Part shown: in pieces, positions 1 to 8,893 of the stretch
How the letters are laid out: each line of letters starts with the position of its first letter
Numbering within the stretch: the first letter of the stretch is position 1
From: an uncultured Flavobacteriaceae bacterium
Lineage (GTDB): Bacteria > Bacteroidota > Bacteroidia > Flavobacteriales > Flavobacteriaceae
Direction of reading: 5' to 3'
Length of the DNA stretch: 64,000 bases
NCBI GenBank assembly: GCA_947494825.1
Contig: CANLWN010000003.1
Span: forward strand, 620,001 to 684,000
The notes under the pieces: generated by a model
What the model was told of the DNA's origin: nothing
What the model saw: the letters and a program-made list of their open reading frames with translations, nothing else
The model's database searches: none
Position numbers and translations under genes: made by a program

Positions 1-56
1 TCCCTGGAACACTCCATATGTACATCGTTATCAGAAACCCGTTTAACCTTGATCAT
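1..56 (-). CDS. 5' end of an unidentified gene running off the left edge
   Basis: An ATG at 54-56 on the minus strand opens a frame that stays open to the window edge (18 codons: MIKVKRVSDNDVHMECSR). A purine-rich AGGGA lies just upstream. It is in the same orientation as the following operon-like run. Too little is visible to assign a function. Confidence 0.4.
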   Translation of the reverse strand, partial: MIKVKRVSDNDVHMECSR

Positions 57-130
57 ATACGACTATTTTTTTCCCTTACACGGAACCCTTATTGTTTCCG
101 CTTCGTAATAGATCTTAGGGTATCGTGATC

Positions 131-637
131 TTAGGCCATCAATTGCTGTAGTCTTTCCCACGCTTTGTCCACCTCAATTTGTGGATGTTCAGGGCTACTG
201 ACAAGCTTCCTAAAATCTGTATATTCGTTACGATAGACTTCAAAAAGTCTTTGGTTGTACCGTTTGGATTGTTCCATATTGGCGATACGGTCACAGATCT
301 TTACCACGGCAGCTTTCCAGTTTGCCCTAATTTTGGGATAGGTCTTGTTTTTCCGTTCTATTCTGTTGCGCCCCAGTTCATCGGTGACCGCATATACAAT
401 TTCTGCCACTTCTTCCCCAAAGGCCTTTTTAAGGTCGTTATAGGAAAGATCGGTGTCCTCCAGGGTATCGTGTAAGACCGAAGCCACTATGATACTTTCG
501 CCATATCCCAGTTCCTCCACTATTTTTACCACTTGTTTGATATGGTAGATATAGGGATAAATATCGTACTGTTGATTGGCATGTGCCTTTTCGGCCACTA
601 ATAGCGCCCTCTCTTTGTCTGTCATGTCTTTTTCCAA
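131..637 (-). CDS. HD-domain (p)ppGpp hydrolase-like protein (SpoT/MESH1 type)
   Basis: 168 aa, a free-standing HD phosphohydrolase. Visible metal-site residues are H32, the HD pair H56-D57 (LHDTLEDTD), the following E60-D61, and a later CDRIANM motif near residue 114 where the last ligand Asp sits. This order is typical of RelA/SpoT hydrolase domains and of small alarmone hydrolases, which cleave (p)ppGpp to GDP/GTP plus pyrophosphate. There is no synthetase or TGS domain, so it is the hydrolase-only form. It is the last gene of a minus-strand run, 53 nt after the anti-sigma-like gene. The alarmone substrate is inferred from family membership; other HD substrates are possible. M5 is an alternative start. 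Confidence 0.75.
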   Translation of the reverse strand: MEKDMTDKERALLVAEKAHANQQYDIYPYIYHIKQVVKIVEELGYGESIIVASVLHDTLEDTDLSYNDLKKAFGEEVAEIVYAVTDELGRNRIERKNKTYPKIRANWKAAVVKICDRIANMEQSKRYNQRLFEVYRNEYTDFRKLVSSPEHPQIEVDKAWERLQQLMA

Positions 638-690
638 TGAATACCCAATACATCAAAATATCATCTGCCAAAATATTGGGCCTCGGTAAA

Positions 691-1911
691 TTATTTATTC
701 AAACGATAAACTACCATTTCCAAAGTATCCCTTTCCATAAATAGCCGAGTGGTCCTGCTTCCCAACATATCTGTTTCCACTAAGGGAGTGGATATGCTGA
801 TTTTGGGGTCCAGGGAAAAGAGCTTTGTGCCCAAACGTAAATGGTAAGTGGTCTTTGTGCCCATCCTTACCCGGTAAACTTCCAGGGCATCAAAATCCAG
901 GTCGGCCGTGATCAGGAGTTGTTTTTTGCCCGTTTGTTCGCGGAACAAATAAGTGGGGGTTCCGGGCTCCTCCTTATAAAGGACATCCAGACTGTTCAAT
1001 TGCCCTGATATTTGGTCGATGTTGGCTACTTTGAGCTTAATTTTTTCGTTGGATGGCACTCCCTTTACCACATTGCCCGATATTCCGTTCCCAAACGGGG
1101 ACTTGGGACCCGGTTCAACGGCTTTGAGCAAGGTTCGTGTTCCCGTTTCCCGTATTAGGTAATAGGAATCCTGGTAAACCAGCCCATAATCGCCCTTTTT
1201 GTTTTTTTGCACTTGCAATTGAAGTCCAGATATTAGGGGGTCGCCATATATGGTCAATACTTTTTCCGAAAAGGTATAGTAAAGTGTGCCCGATACATCG
1301 GCGGTCCGTATGGCCGTGGAACGTAGTTGTTTGAAGCCCCCGAGGGCTAGTTGTATATCATTGTTAAGTCCATCTGGTAGGGAAACCGTGTCTTGGTCAT
1401 TCCCTTTCCCCATATTTTCATCCCCGGCCAATTGGTCCTCCGGCGCCTTTGGGACAATGGAATCCCGAATATGTTCATCCCGGACCAGTTGTTCTTCTTT
1501 TGTGGGATCTGCCAGACTGTCCTTGGGCAGCACCCGTGTGGAGTCCGTGACAACCGTAGGTTCTACAGGTTCCCACGTGAAGGGTTGTTTTGTCAGATTA
1601 TCATAGAGGAACCATCCAGTTACAAGTACTGCGGCAATGCTTCCACCATAGATGACCAGTCTCCGGTAGAGGCCTCTGGTTCCTTTGGTGCTTTTGAGGG
1701 TATGTTCCCTATAATAGGCATCTAACCGTTCCCGCAGAGCCGTTTCTCCCTGTTGCGCTATTCCCTTGTACATCTGACGATAAAATTCCACCTCTGCCCT
1801 AAAATCGGGCTCTTCCTTCAGGCGCTTTTCGACCTTCGTTACCTCCCGTTCGGTCAACTGCCCCTTAAGGTACTTGTCTATTAAATCGATATGTTTTAAC
1901 TCCTCTCCCAT
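691..1911 (-). CDS. Probable membrane-anchored anti-sigma factor
   Basis: 406 aa. The N-terminal ~70 residues are charged and helical (LIDKYLKGQLTEREVTKVE, then EVEFYRQMYKGIAQQ), as in flavobacterial anti-sigma proteins. One membrane helix follows at about 84-104 (RLVIYGGSIAAVLVTGWFLY), then a long acidic, Pro-rich linker and a C-terminal domain that would be periplasmic. The gene begins 1 nt after the stop of the ECF sigma factor gene, so the two are probably translationally coupled. Context, topology and the N-terminus together suggest it sequesters the sigma factor at the inner membrane. The periplasmic ligand is unknown. Confidence 0.6.
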   Translation of the reverse strand: MGEELKHIDLIDKYLKGQLTEREVTKVEKRLKEEPDFRAEVEFYRQMYKGIAQQGETALRERLDAYYREHTLKSTKGTRGLYRRLVIYGGSIAAVLVTGWFLYDNLTKQPFTWEPVEPTVVTDSTRVLPKDSLADPTKEEQLVRDEHIRDSIVPKAPEDQLAGDENMGKGNDQDTVSLPDGLNNDIQLALGGFKQLRSTAIRTADVSGTLYYTFSEKVLTIYGDPLISGLQLQVQKNKKGDYGLVYQDSYYLIRETGTRTLLKAVEPGPKSPFGNGISGNVVKGVPSNEKIKLKVANIDQISGQLNSLDVLYKEEPGTPTYLFREQTGKKQLLITADLDFDALEVYRVRMGTKTTYHLRLGTKLFSLDPKISISTPLVETDMLGSRTTRLFMERDTLEMVVYRLNK

Positions 1912-1912
1912 A

Positions 1913-2476
1913 TTATCGCAATCGCATAATTACATCATAGGACAAACTGTTTTTGAGCCTTTTAAGGCACCGCAATTTTTGTTGGCTCGCCGATCGTGCT
2001 CCGGAATAGTGAAATCTTTGGGCAATTTCGTCCATTTTTATATTCAGGAATACGGTCGCTTCCAACAATGATTTGCAGGGCTCCCCCAATTTTTCAAGGG
2101 CGGTCTTCAAGTAATTTTCCAGACTTGGCGTATCCCCATTTTCCAAGAGGTCTACCTCAGGGGCCTCCATCCGATCTTGCCGTCCTACAGGGCTTACCCT
2201 CCTTTCGTACTTCTTTCGCCGGTTCAGTTGATTGAGCCATTGGTTGCGCGCAATACCGAACAGGTAGGTGCTTATTTTGCTTTTATAGGTATACTCGTTG
2301 GCCATTACCTTCTTATAGAAAACGATGATCGCTTCCTGAAAAAGATCAAGGGCGTCATCCTCGCTTCCATTGTTCTGCAGCACCCAGCCCTTTACCTTAT
2401 CCAAGTGCGCGTACAAGTGCACCAGGCAGGATTCGTGTCCTTCTTTTAACTGTAAAATTATTTCTTGGTCGGTCAT
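1913..2476 (-). CDS. ECF-type RNA polymerase sigma-70 factor
   Basis: 187 aa, normal length for an ECF sigma factor. Region 2 covers about residues 15-90, with a DALDLFQEAIIVFYKKV helix (core binding) and TYLFGIARNQWLNQLNRRK (-10 melting and recognition). An acidic linker follows. Region 4 lies at about 125-180, with a helix-turn-helix around KMDEIAQRFHYSGARSASQ. It directly precedes the probable anti-sigma gene (1-nt gap) and follows the LEA-like lipoprotein gene by 23 nt. It likely directs RNA polymerase to envelope-related promoters, possibly including this operon; that role is inferred from context. Confidence 0.85.
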   Translation of the reverse strand: MTDQEIILQLKEGHESCLVHLYAHLDKVKGWVLQNNGSEDDALDLFQEAIIVFYKKVMANEYTYKSKISTYLFGIARNQWLNQLNRRKKYERRVSPVGRQDRMEAPEVDLLENGDTPSLENYLKTALEKLGEPCKSLLEATVFLNIKMDEIAQRFHYSGARSASQQKLRCLKRLKNSLSYDVIMRLR

Positions 2477-2499
2477 TCAGGTACACCCTCTTTTGGGGT

Positions 2500-3354
2500 C
2501 TATAATGCTAAGGTTAGACTATCTTGCACCGGGATGTTGAACTCGTATTCCTGGACTTTTACGGCAACCTCCCCTAGAATATTAAAGTTAACTTTTTTAT
2601 TGGTCAACCAGGAAAACTTTATCTGCTTTAAAATATCAAAATTGCTCAGGGTTACATCCACTGGAATATTGGAAAATCCATTGGCTTTTTGTTTCACGGG
2701 TTCCGCGAGCTCCCATTCGGCTACGGCCCCTTTGCGCTGGTCCAGGAAAAAGCGTAGCTTCATTTGGCTGATTTCATAATCCAATGGCAAATTGTTCCTG
2801 GCTTCCACCTGCAATTTCAACGATGTCTCACTCAGAGAGGGCAGTTTATCGGAGGAAATGGACCGAATCTTAAAATTGTCCTTGTACCCCAAGTTTTTCT
2901 TGATTTCCTCATGGATGATTTTTTTGGTATTCAATTGTATTTCATCGTCCATATCTATGGTGAAGGAGTTGAGCAAAAAACTGATTCTGCCGTTTCCCTT
3001 GATATGGAAGACGGTAGAGTCCGACGCCAAAAGTTCCGGATAGTACGTGTTTAGTTTATCAAGGACAATTTCGCAGCGTACGGGCACTTCTATGGTATCA
3101 TTGGCGGCAAGTGCAATTTGTCTGTCCAAAAAGCCATGGCCCACGAGCGCATCCTTGTAAAAAATCTGCATCCCGGATTGTCTGAGCTTTGTCCTTACGT
3201 TATTGGGGTTATAGACCACATAGTCCATGTTCACCAGAATTAAGCTGTCCTTTAACCCGACAAGGGAAACATTTCCGACACGAACAAACTCAGGTTTCTC
3301 ACTGCATGAGGCCAATGTGCCGGCCAACGTCAAAAGAATCAATATTTTTTTCAT
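2500..3354 (-). CDS. LEA type 2 / WHy-domain-like lipoprotein
   Basis: 284 aa. The N-terminus is a lipoprotein signal (MKKILILLTLAGTLASC, lipobox LASC with Cys17). The mature part has the alternating beta pattern of LEA14/WHy domains, including DYVVYNPNNVRTKLRQ near residue 50 and a second similar segment (LQVEARNNLPLDYEISQMK) around 180-200, so there may be two repeats. Such proteins are envelope-anchored with poorly known function. It lies 10 nt downstream of the FHA-ABC gene and 23 nt upstream of the sigma gene, consistent with one transcription unit. The LEA assignment rests on pattern and is moderately sure. Confidence 0.6.
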   Translation of the reverse strand: MKKILILLTLAGTLASCSEKPEFVRVGNVSLVGLKDSLILVNMDYVVYNPNNVRTKLRQSGMQIFYKDALVGHGFLDRQIALAANDTIEVPVRCEIVLDKLNTYYPELLASDSTVFHIKGNGRISFLLNSFTIDMDDEIQLNTKKIIHEEIKKNLGYKDNFKIRSISSDKLPSLSETSLKLQVEARNNLPLDYEISQMKLRFFLDQRKGAVAEWELAEPVKQKANGFSNIPVDVTLSNFDILKQIKFSWLTNKKVNFNILGEVAVKVQEYEFNIPVQDSLTLAL

Positions 3355-3364
3355 AGCTTATGTT

Positions 3365-5737
3365 TTAAATGCTGTCTTTTTTCCTGAGTGCAAAATAGAT
3401 AAGTCCGTAAAAAAGAACGTTCAATAGGGCTATGGCAACGATATTGGCCCCCAGACTGTCAAAAGAAGCCCCGATCAAGGTGCCGTCATCGATCAAATTC
3501 TGGTTGTAAAGATCTAGGACGTCCATGGCAGAAGAGGACATCTCCATAGTCCCCTGTTCCGGGGCAGGCATGGGTATTGAGGTCAATACACTTTGGACCG
3601 ATTCGTTGTTGGTTTCCATCTGTGGGGAACTCTGGTCCTGGAGCCTGGAAAAACCCTCTGTTCCCCACCTACCCAGGGTAAGGAAACTCAGTAGCTCAAC
3701 CAAGGTGTTGTTAATTTTGGTCATAACACCGGCAAGCATAATCTGTGGCATTAGGGCAATGGGCACTACGGTCATTACTTTTTCCGTAGAGTTAAGGGCA
3801 GCGGACAGCCAAAGCCCGATCAGTGAGGCCGAAAAGGAAATGTAGAACATAAATCCAATGCTCTTCCAATAGGGCCGTAGATAGACCTCTTCAAAACCCT
3901 CTGGGGGACTGTTCTTAAAGTTGAGGTAAATAATGCTCACAAAGACAAGGGTCTGCATCAGTGCGATCAGGGAAAGCACCACCCATTTTGAAATGATATA
4001 GGTGTTGATGTGCAGATTGAACATGCGTTCCCTCTTGTAGATGGAAAGTTCGCCCACTATTTCCTTGGCCGCATTGCTTACACCGAACCAAATGGCGGAA
4101 ATGGCCATAAGAAAAAGCACCCCCACCCTAAACTCTTTAAAAACAAGACACACCAGGCCTGCGATGATGATGGGTTGCGCCAGAAGGAGTACAAGGTTTC
4201 CCCTGTCGTTGAGTTTAACATTAAAGTATCTGGAAACCAACCAATACAATTGTAACCAAAATGAATCTGCCTTGTCGCGTTTCACTTCGGTGAATTTGTT
4301 TTTTTGATAGCCCGGACCAGAAGGTAGGCGGTAGTATTTTTTGACGAGCTGGGGGTCGCTCATTTTGCTGTAGACCTCCACGATGTTCTCCACTTGGAAT
4401 TCGGAGGTAAGACGGTCTGCTGGTCCTTTATAGACCAGGTGTCCTTGAACCCCAAGGAAAATAACCTGATCCACATAATTCAAATCTTCAGGTTTGTGGG
4501 TAACCATGATAATGGTAGTGCCCGAATGGGCCAGTTTTTGGAGGCTTTTCAGAAAATTATCAATGGTCTCCGGGTCTAGGGGGGAGGTGGGTTCATCCAG
4601 AAAAAGGATGGTTGGTTGCGTGAGCAGTTCCACAGCGATCGAAATCCTTTTACGTTGCCCCCCGGACAGGCTACCGACCTTTACATCTCTTATATCCCTT
4701 TCCTTGTCCTGGTCTAGGTTGAGGTCGCAGATGACAGTACTGATTCTGCGGTCAATTTCCTCCTTCGAGGTATCATCCGGCAGCCGTAGTTTGGCTGCAT
4801 AGTACAGTGTTTTGTATACGGTAAGTTCCTTGTGAATGATATCGTCCTGGGGTACATACCCTATTTTTTTTTTGATCAGGTTAAAGTTTTCCAATAGGGG
4901 CAGGCCATGGATGAAGACTTCGCCTGAGGTAGCCGGATTGTCCCCGTTGAGGCACTTAAGGAGGGTAGACTTTCCGCAGCCGGAGGGGCCCATTAGGGCC
5001 ACAAAGGTGGAATTGGGTACATTTAAGGAAAGGGACTGGAGCCCAATTTTGTTGTTGGGATATTTTTTTTCTATGGTAACGGCACTAATGGCATTTCGGA
5101 CCGTTCTTAAATCCCGGGGCCCTTCTACAAGGTCTATGGCGTAAAAGGATATGGTTACAACATCGTTATCGGTAAGCTTTGTTTTGGTTTTGATCTCGTT
5201 GCCATTGACGTAGGTTTTATTGACCGAACCCAGGTCCTGTATCCAGAACATATCGTTTTCATAACTCAGTCGGGCATGATGTCTGCTTACGGTTAGGTCG
5301 TCAAAGACCAGATCGTTGCTCGAAAGCCTGCCGATTTCCAGAACTCCTTTTTGAAGGATTTGCTGCTTAAAACCCTCAACACCGGTAAAAAGTTCTTTTT
5401 TTTCGGGTATTCTCGATAAAGTCTCAACAATGGCCCCGGTATCCTCTTCGATCACCAATTTTAGCATTTGGGAAGCTATGGCAATACTGTCGTTTGGCCC
5501 GATCTGGATCCAAATATCCTGTGCTATTCTTTTCGCGTTGACCCAAATACCATTGGTGCTCTTAAGGTCTTTTATAAAAACTTCCCCATTGCTCTTTTGC
5601 ACCATGGCATGTTTGCGGGAGGCCCTTTTGTCGTCTATCTCCAAATCGGCACCATTCCCTGTTCGCCCTAAGACCAGGACCCCCTCTTCCGGGACTTCTA
5701 CCCTGACATCATCTAGTTGTATATAAATTTTGCCCAT
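3365..5737 (-). CDS. FHA-FHA-ABC transporter fusion (ABCG-like half transporter)
   Basis: 790 aa. Two FHA phosphothreonine-binding domains lie at about 18-70 (GRTGNGADLEIDD, SRKHA, STNGIWVN) and 135-190 (GRLSSNDLVFDD, SRHHARL, VNKTYVNG). An ABC ATPase follows (about 215-450) with Walker A GPSGCGKST, signature LSGGQRKR and Walker B TILFLDEPTSPLDP; the usual SGLDP is SPLDP here. The C-terminal third has about six hydrophobic helices of ABC-2 membrane type. The fusion predicts a membrane transporter whose assembly or activity responds to a phosphorylated partner. No Ser/Thr kinase is visible in this window. It lies 5 nt downstream of the M48 protease gene. Confidence 0.85.
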   Translation of the reverse strand: MGKIYIQLDDVRVEVPEEGVLVLGRTGNGADLEIDDKRASRKHAMVQKSNGEVFIKDLKSTNGIWVNAKRIAQDIWIQIGPNDSIAIASQMLKLVIEEDTGAIVETLSRIPEKKELFTGVEGFKQQILQKGVLEIGRLSSNDLVFDDLTVSRHHARLSYENDMFWIQDLGSVNKTYVNGNEIKTKTKLTDNDVVTISFYAIDLVEGPRDLRTVRNAISAVTIEKKYPNNKIGLQSLSLNVPNSTFVALMGPSGCGKSTLLKCLNGDNPATSGEVFIHGLPLLENFNLIKKKIGYVPQDDIIHKELTVYKTLYYAAKLRLPDDTSKEEIDRRISTVICDLNLDQDKERDIRDVKVGSLSGGQRKRISIAVELLTQPTILFLDEPTSPLDPETIDNFLKSLQKLAHSGTTIIMVTHKPEDLNYVDQVIFLGVQGHLVYKGPADRLTSEFQVENIVEVYSKMSDPQLVKKYYRLPSGPGYQKNKFTEVKRDKADSFWLQLYWLVSRYFNVKLNDRGNLVLLLAQPIIIAGLVCLVFKEFRVGVLFLMAISAIWFGVSNAAKEIVGELSIYKRERMFNLHINTYIISKWVVLSLIALMQTLVFVSIIYLNFKNSPPEGFEEVYLRPYWKSIGFMFYISFSASLIGLWLSAALNSTEKVMTVVPIALMPQIMLAGVMTKINNTLVELLSFLTLGRWGTEGFSRLQDQSSPQMETNNESVQSVLTSIPMPAPEQGTMEMSSSAMDVLDLYNQNLIDDGTLIGASFDSLGANIVAIALLNVLFYGLIYFALRKKDSI

Positions 5738-5742
5738 CCAGA

Positions 5743-6573
5743 CTAGTTACCGATATATTGATCCATGCATTTTTTTCTATGTTCCGCAAAGGGATGGGTA
5801 GAGGAAAGTTTCTTTATAAGGCCCTTCTTTTCATATTTTTCCAATTTTCTAAAAAAATCGGAAAATCGGTTCACATCATAACCCGCCTTTTTTGCAAGTT
5901 CAAAACCCACTTTGTCCGCTTCGTACTCATCCATTTGATCAAAAGGAGGAGAAAAGGTACTATTGAGTTTTTTGGCAATGTCCATAAAGCCCTCCGTTCT
6001 GGTAATATTGGCCAGATTGGTGGACAGTGTTAGTTTGGTAACCTTTCTCTGGGTGTGCAGTTTGTCCTCATGGGCCACTTCATGACCGATGATAAATGCC
6101 AGTTCATCATAGGAGTCCACAAAATTGATAAGCCCGGTCGTAATGTACAGATAACCTCCCAAGGTGGCGAACGCATTTATTTCCTCCGATTTTAAGATGC
6201 TCAAATGATAGTTAACATCGGTTCTTCCGGCAAATTTCACCAACTTGTCCAAAATTTCCTTGGCTTTGGGGTACACGGGATGCTGATGGTCTATCTGGCC
6301 CAGTAGGACGTGCCGGTCATAAATTTCCCGCCCTATGGTGCTTTTAGCGTCCCCGCTCACAAAAAGAACGGCATCCAACCAATTGTTTTCCAGTTGTTTA
6401 ATAACAAAGGACGGGCCGTCGAAGGCGTGTCCACAATCGGTGAGTACCGTGGCGCTCTCGATTTTGGACTGGTACTCCTCCAAGATTTCTTCCATTTTTT
6501 CCTGGGCTATTTCTTGGCCTTTTACCGTATAAAAACCTAGGATCAGTACGGTGGTCAGAATCGTATACTTCAT
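5743..6573 (-). CDS. M48-family metalloprotease, exported
   Basis: 276 aa. An N-terminal signal (MKYTILTTVLILGFYTVKGQ) is followed by a zincin core: IIGHEVAHEDKLH near residue 165 supplies the two His and the catalytic Glu, and EYEADKVGFELAKKAGYD about 55 residues later supplies the third zinc ligand. This spacing is typical of M48 (BepA/Oma1-like) peptidases that act on misfolded envelope proteins. It is the first gene of a tightly spaced run that also contains the FHA-ABC transporter and the ECF sigma factor, which suggests an envelope-stress role. The substrate is not predictable. Confidence 0.85.
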   Translation of the reverse strand: MKYTILTTVLILGFYTVKGQEIAQEKMEEILEEYQSKIESATVLTDCGHAFDGPSFVIKQLENNWLDAVLFVSGDAKSTIGREIYDRHVLLGQIDHQHPVYPKAKEILDKLVKFAGRTDVNYHLSILKSEEINAFATLGGYLYITTGLINFVDSYDELAFIIGHEVAHEDKLHTQRKVTKLTLSTNLANITRTEGFMDIAKKLNSTFSPPFDQMDEYEADKVGFELAKKAGYDVNRFSDFFRKLEKYEKKGLIKKLSSTHPFAEHRKKCMDQYIGN

Positions 6574-6875
6574 GTTTTTTTAGGTATATAACCAAATTTA
6601 ACAAAAGTCATCTATTAATAGCTGGTTTTTTCCTATTGTTCCATTTGGCATAATAAGAATTATGGGAACGGCCTCATAGCTATTTATGAACATATACCTA
6701 GAAATTGGAGTGGACTTTCACCAACGTCAAATAGCCGATGTTGAAATTTCAATATAACATGAATGACAGCTCAGAAAGTGCAGTTCGCTATTTTTAAAAA
6801 TAAGGCTGGAAGAAAGATGGGGATTCCAATTGAGAATACTGTTCGGTAAAAAAGAACGTTTTTTAGCACACCCAT

Positions 6876-6970
6876 CCCCACTCCACCACCCCCTGCGTCC
6901 AGGCCCGTTCGTATTCGCTCTCGTCAAAGACGTTGGGATTGCTTTGGTCCGAAATCATCTTGGTGCGGAC
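6876..6970 (-). pseudogene. Remnant of the 3' end of the PHP-phosphoesterase gene (copy 1)
   Basis: Reading the minus strand gives VRTKMISDQSNPNVFDESE then YERAWTQ, closely matching the last ~30 codons of the PHP gene at 59724-60926 (VRTKVISDQSNPNVFDENE, then YQRAWTQ). No other part of that gene is present. This is the only recognisable content in the 6574-7040 gap. Similar tails lie at 15426 and 18981. Confidence 0.7.
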
Positions 6971-7040
6971 CATGCTATTTGAAAAGTCCATTAAAATGAC
7001 CATTTAACACTACTCCATTTTTGGCCTGATCAATGATGTC

Positions 7041-7739
7041 TTAACCCTCCAACAAACGATTGACTATGCTCCGATAGGTCTGACCAATAGCAACTTTGTG
7101 ATTTTGGATAAAGATTTGATTTCCTTGAATACGCTCGATCTTTTTTAAGGAAACGATAAAGGATTTATGGATACGTAAAAAACTGTCTTTTGGTAGTAAA
7201 TTTTCCAAGGTTGATATTTTTTCATGGCTCAATATCATTTCTTCCTTAAAGAACACCTTGGAGTAATTTCCGTAAGCCTGTACAAATAAAATGTCTTCCA
7301 CATGAACCTGATGATACGTTTTGTCGCCTTTTAGAAAAAAACTGCCCTGTTCCCCACCATGGTTCGGCGTTTGAATTGCACTTTCTTTCTTTGCTTCATT
7401 TACCCTGTTGACCGCCTTTAGGAAACGTTGAAAAGAAAAAGGTTTGAGCAGATAGTCCAGCACATCAAATTCATAACCTTCCATAGCAAATTCCTTATGT
7501 GCTGAAGTCACTATGATTTTGGGCGGCGTAGATATTGTTTTCAACCATTCAAAGCCCGTCATTTTAGGCATGTTAAGGTCCAAAAAGATCAAATCCACCT
7601 TTTCTTGGGTGACCATCCTGGAAGCTTCAAAGGCATTATAGGCATTGCCTATCTTTTGTAAGTAAGGCAACTCTGCGCAATAGCCCTCGATGATTCGATG
7701 TGCTATGGGTTCGTCGTCAATGATACAATAGGTCGTCAT
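7041..7739 (-). CDS. LytTR-family response regulator
   Basis: 232 aa. The receiver domain is at 1-120, with acidic pocket D8-D9, phospho-acceptor D54 (FLDLNMP), conserved Thr/Ser in IIVTSAHKE and Lys in LLKPFSF. The LytTR DNA-binding domain spans about 135-232 (FFLKGDKTYHQVHVEDILFVQAYGNY written across its first strands, later IERIQGNQIFIQNHKVAIG). It pairs with the sensor kinase encoded immediately upstream: the kinase stop and this ATG share one base (TAATG), implying translational coupling. Such regulators bind direct repeats upstream of few targets. The divergent hydrolase gene is a possible target by position only. Confidence 0.9.
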   Translation of the reverse strand: MTTYCIIDDEPIAHRIIEGYCAELPYLQKIGNAYNAFEASRMVTQEKVDLIFLDLNMPKMTGFEWLKTISTPPKIIVTSAHKEFAMEGYEFDVLDYLLKPFSFQRFLKAVNRVNEAKKESAIQTPNHGGEQGSFFLKGDKTYHQVHVEDILFVQAYGNYSKVFFKEEMILSHEKISTLENLLPKDSFLRIHKSFIVSLKKIERIQGNQIFIQNHKVAIGQTYRSIVNRLLEG

Positions 7740-8686
7740 TAGTGGGTATTAAGATTCAAATGAACTGCATAGGTGGTTTTCGTTTTTTCAATCCTCAATT
7801 CATGCCCGTTGGGATAAATAAGCTCCAAACGTTTTTTTAGGTTATGTAACCCAACACCTCCTTTTTCTGGGGAAATATCGGATTCACAATTGTTCTTCAT
7901 ATGAAAAAGTATTCGACCATCCTGCGTTTTTAAACGTAAATAAATATACGCATTACCTATTGAGGGTTCCACGCCATGCTTGAACGCATTTTCCAATAAA
8001 TTGATAAAAAGTAAGGGCGCGACCTGAATGCTCCCATCCACCTTATGGTCAAATTGGATCGCTACTTTTTTCCGGTATCGGATTTTATGCAGTTCAATAT
8101 AGGTTTCCAAAAAATTGATTTCATCGGTTAAACCGACCCACTCTTTTTTTCCCTCATAAATGGTATAGCGCATCATATCGGAGAGTCCTAGGACAACCTC
8201 TGGGGCTTGGGGGGATTTTTCCACCACCAATCCGTACAAATTATTCAACGTATTGAAAAAGAAATGCGGATTTACCTGGCTTTTCAGCAAAGCAAGTTCG
8301 GCCCTTGTCTTATCTACCTTCAATATCCGCAACCAACGCCATTGTTCGTAAACCCACAAAGCAGTAAAAACTGGAACCGGAATAAACATGAAATTCGTCA
8401 AATACAGGCGATGATTTTCTGCTTGATTAGGTGCTATATTAAAAATGAAAAAATTATAGGCTATAACCAATCCGTACACAGAAAGAATGGCTACCCTATA
8501 CTTTTTGAAAAAGTCAGGTAAAACAATGTAAGCCGCTCCCAACCAGAATAGAATCAAAAGCGGAATAGTGATAGAACTATCCCAAATGCCCTCATAATGT
8601 GGTATAACAAGCATTACAGCCAGGAAAATGGCAATGATCCCTCCTTTGATCAAAGCCGTATAATATTTTTGAAAAAAACTATTCAT
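7739..8686 (-). CDS. LytS/YehU-type sensor histidine kinase
   Basis: 315 aa. Four hydrophobic helices occupy about residues 10-125. The cytoplasmic kinase follows: the His box ALLKSQVNPHFFFNTLNNLY carries the phospho-accepting His, and the ATPase N-box is LLFINLLENAFKHGV, with GGVGLHNLKKRLELIYP as the G-box region. No periplasmic sensor domain is present, so it probably senses a membrane-associated signal. It is co-transcribed with, and overlaps by 1 nt, the LytTR regulator gene that is its probable partner. Confidence 0.9.
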   Translation of the reverse strand: MNSFFQKYYTALIKGGIIAIFLAVMLVIPHYEGIWDSSITIPLLILFWLGAAYIVLPDFFKKYRVAILSVYGLVIAYNFFIFNIAPNQAENHRLYLTNFMFIPVPVFTALWVYEQWRWLRILKVDKTRAELALLKSQVNPHFFFNTLNNLYGLVVEKSPQAPEVVLGLSDMMRYTIYEGKKEWVGLTDEINFLETYIELHKIRYRKKVAIQFDHKVDGSIQVAPLLFINLLENAFKHGVEPSIGNAYIYLRLKTQDGRILFHMKNNCESDISPEKGGVGLHNLKKRLELIYPNGHELRIEKTKTTYAVHLNLNTH

Positions 8687-8836
8687 AGCTCAAAAATAGG
8701 ATTCCTACTATAGACTTCGCATCTTTTTGACCAACACCATCGTTTTTGAGTTAAACACTATATTTTTTGTATTCAACTGTATTTGTCCAAGATCAATAGG
8801 TATGTGAGTTGTTTTCCAAAGGATTCATCAAAATAA

Positions 8837-8868
8837 TTTCAAGGTGTTCCTAAGTGAAATTATGTTTG
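8837..8868 (+). promoter_or_regulatory. Possible Bacteroidota-type promoter
   Basis: TATGTTTG at 8861-8868 fits the TAnnTTTG -7 consensus and TTTC at 8837-8840 is one base off the TTTG -33 element, with a 20-nt spacer. It would start transcription about 8875, downstream of an ATG at 8870, which favours 8894 as the start of the hydrolase gene. Confidence 0.4.
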
Positions 8869-8893
8869 GATGGTAGTAACTAAATACCAAACT

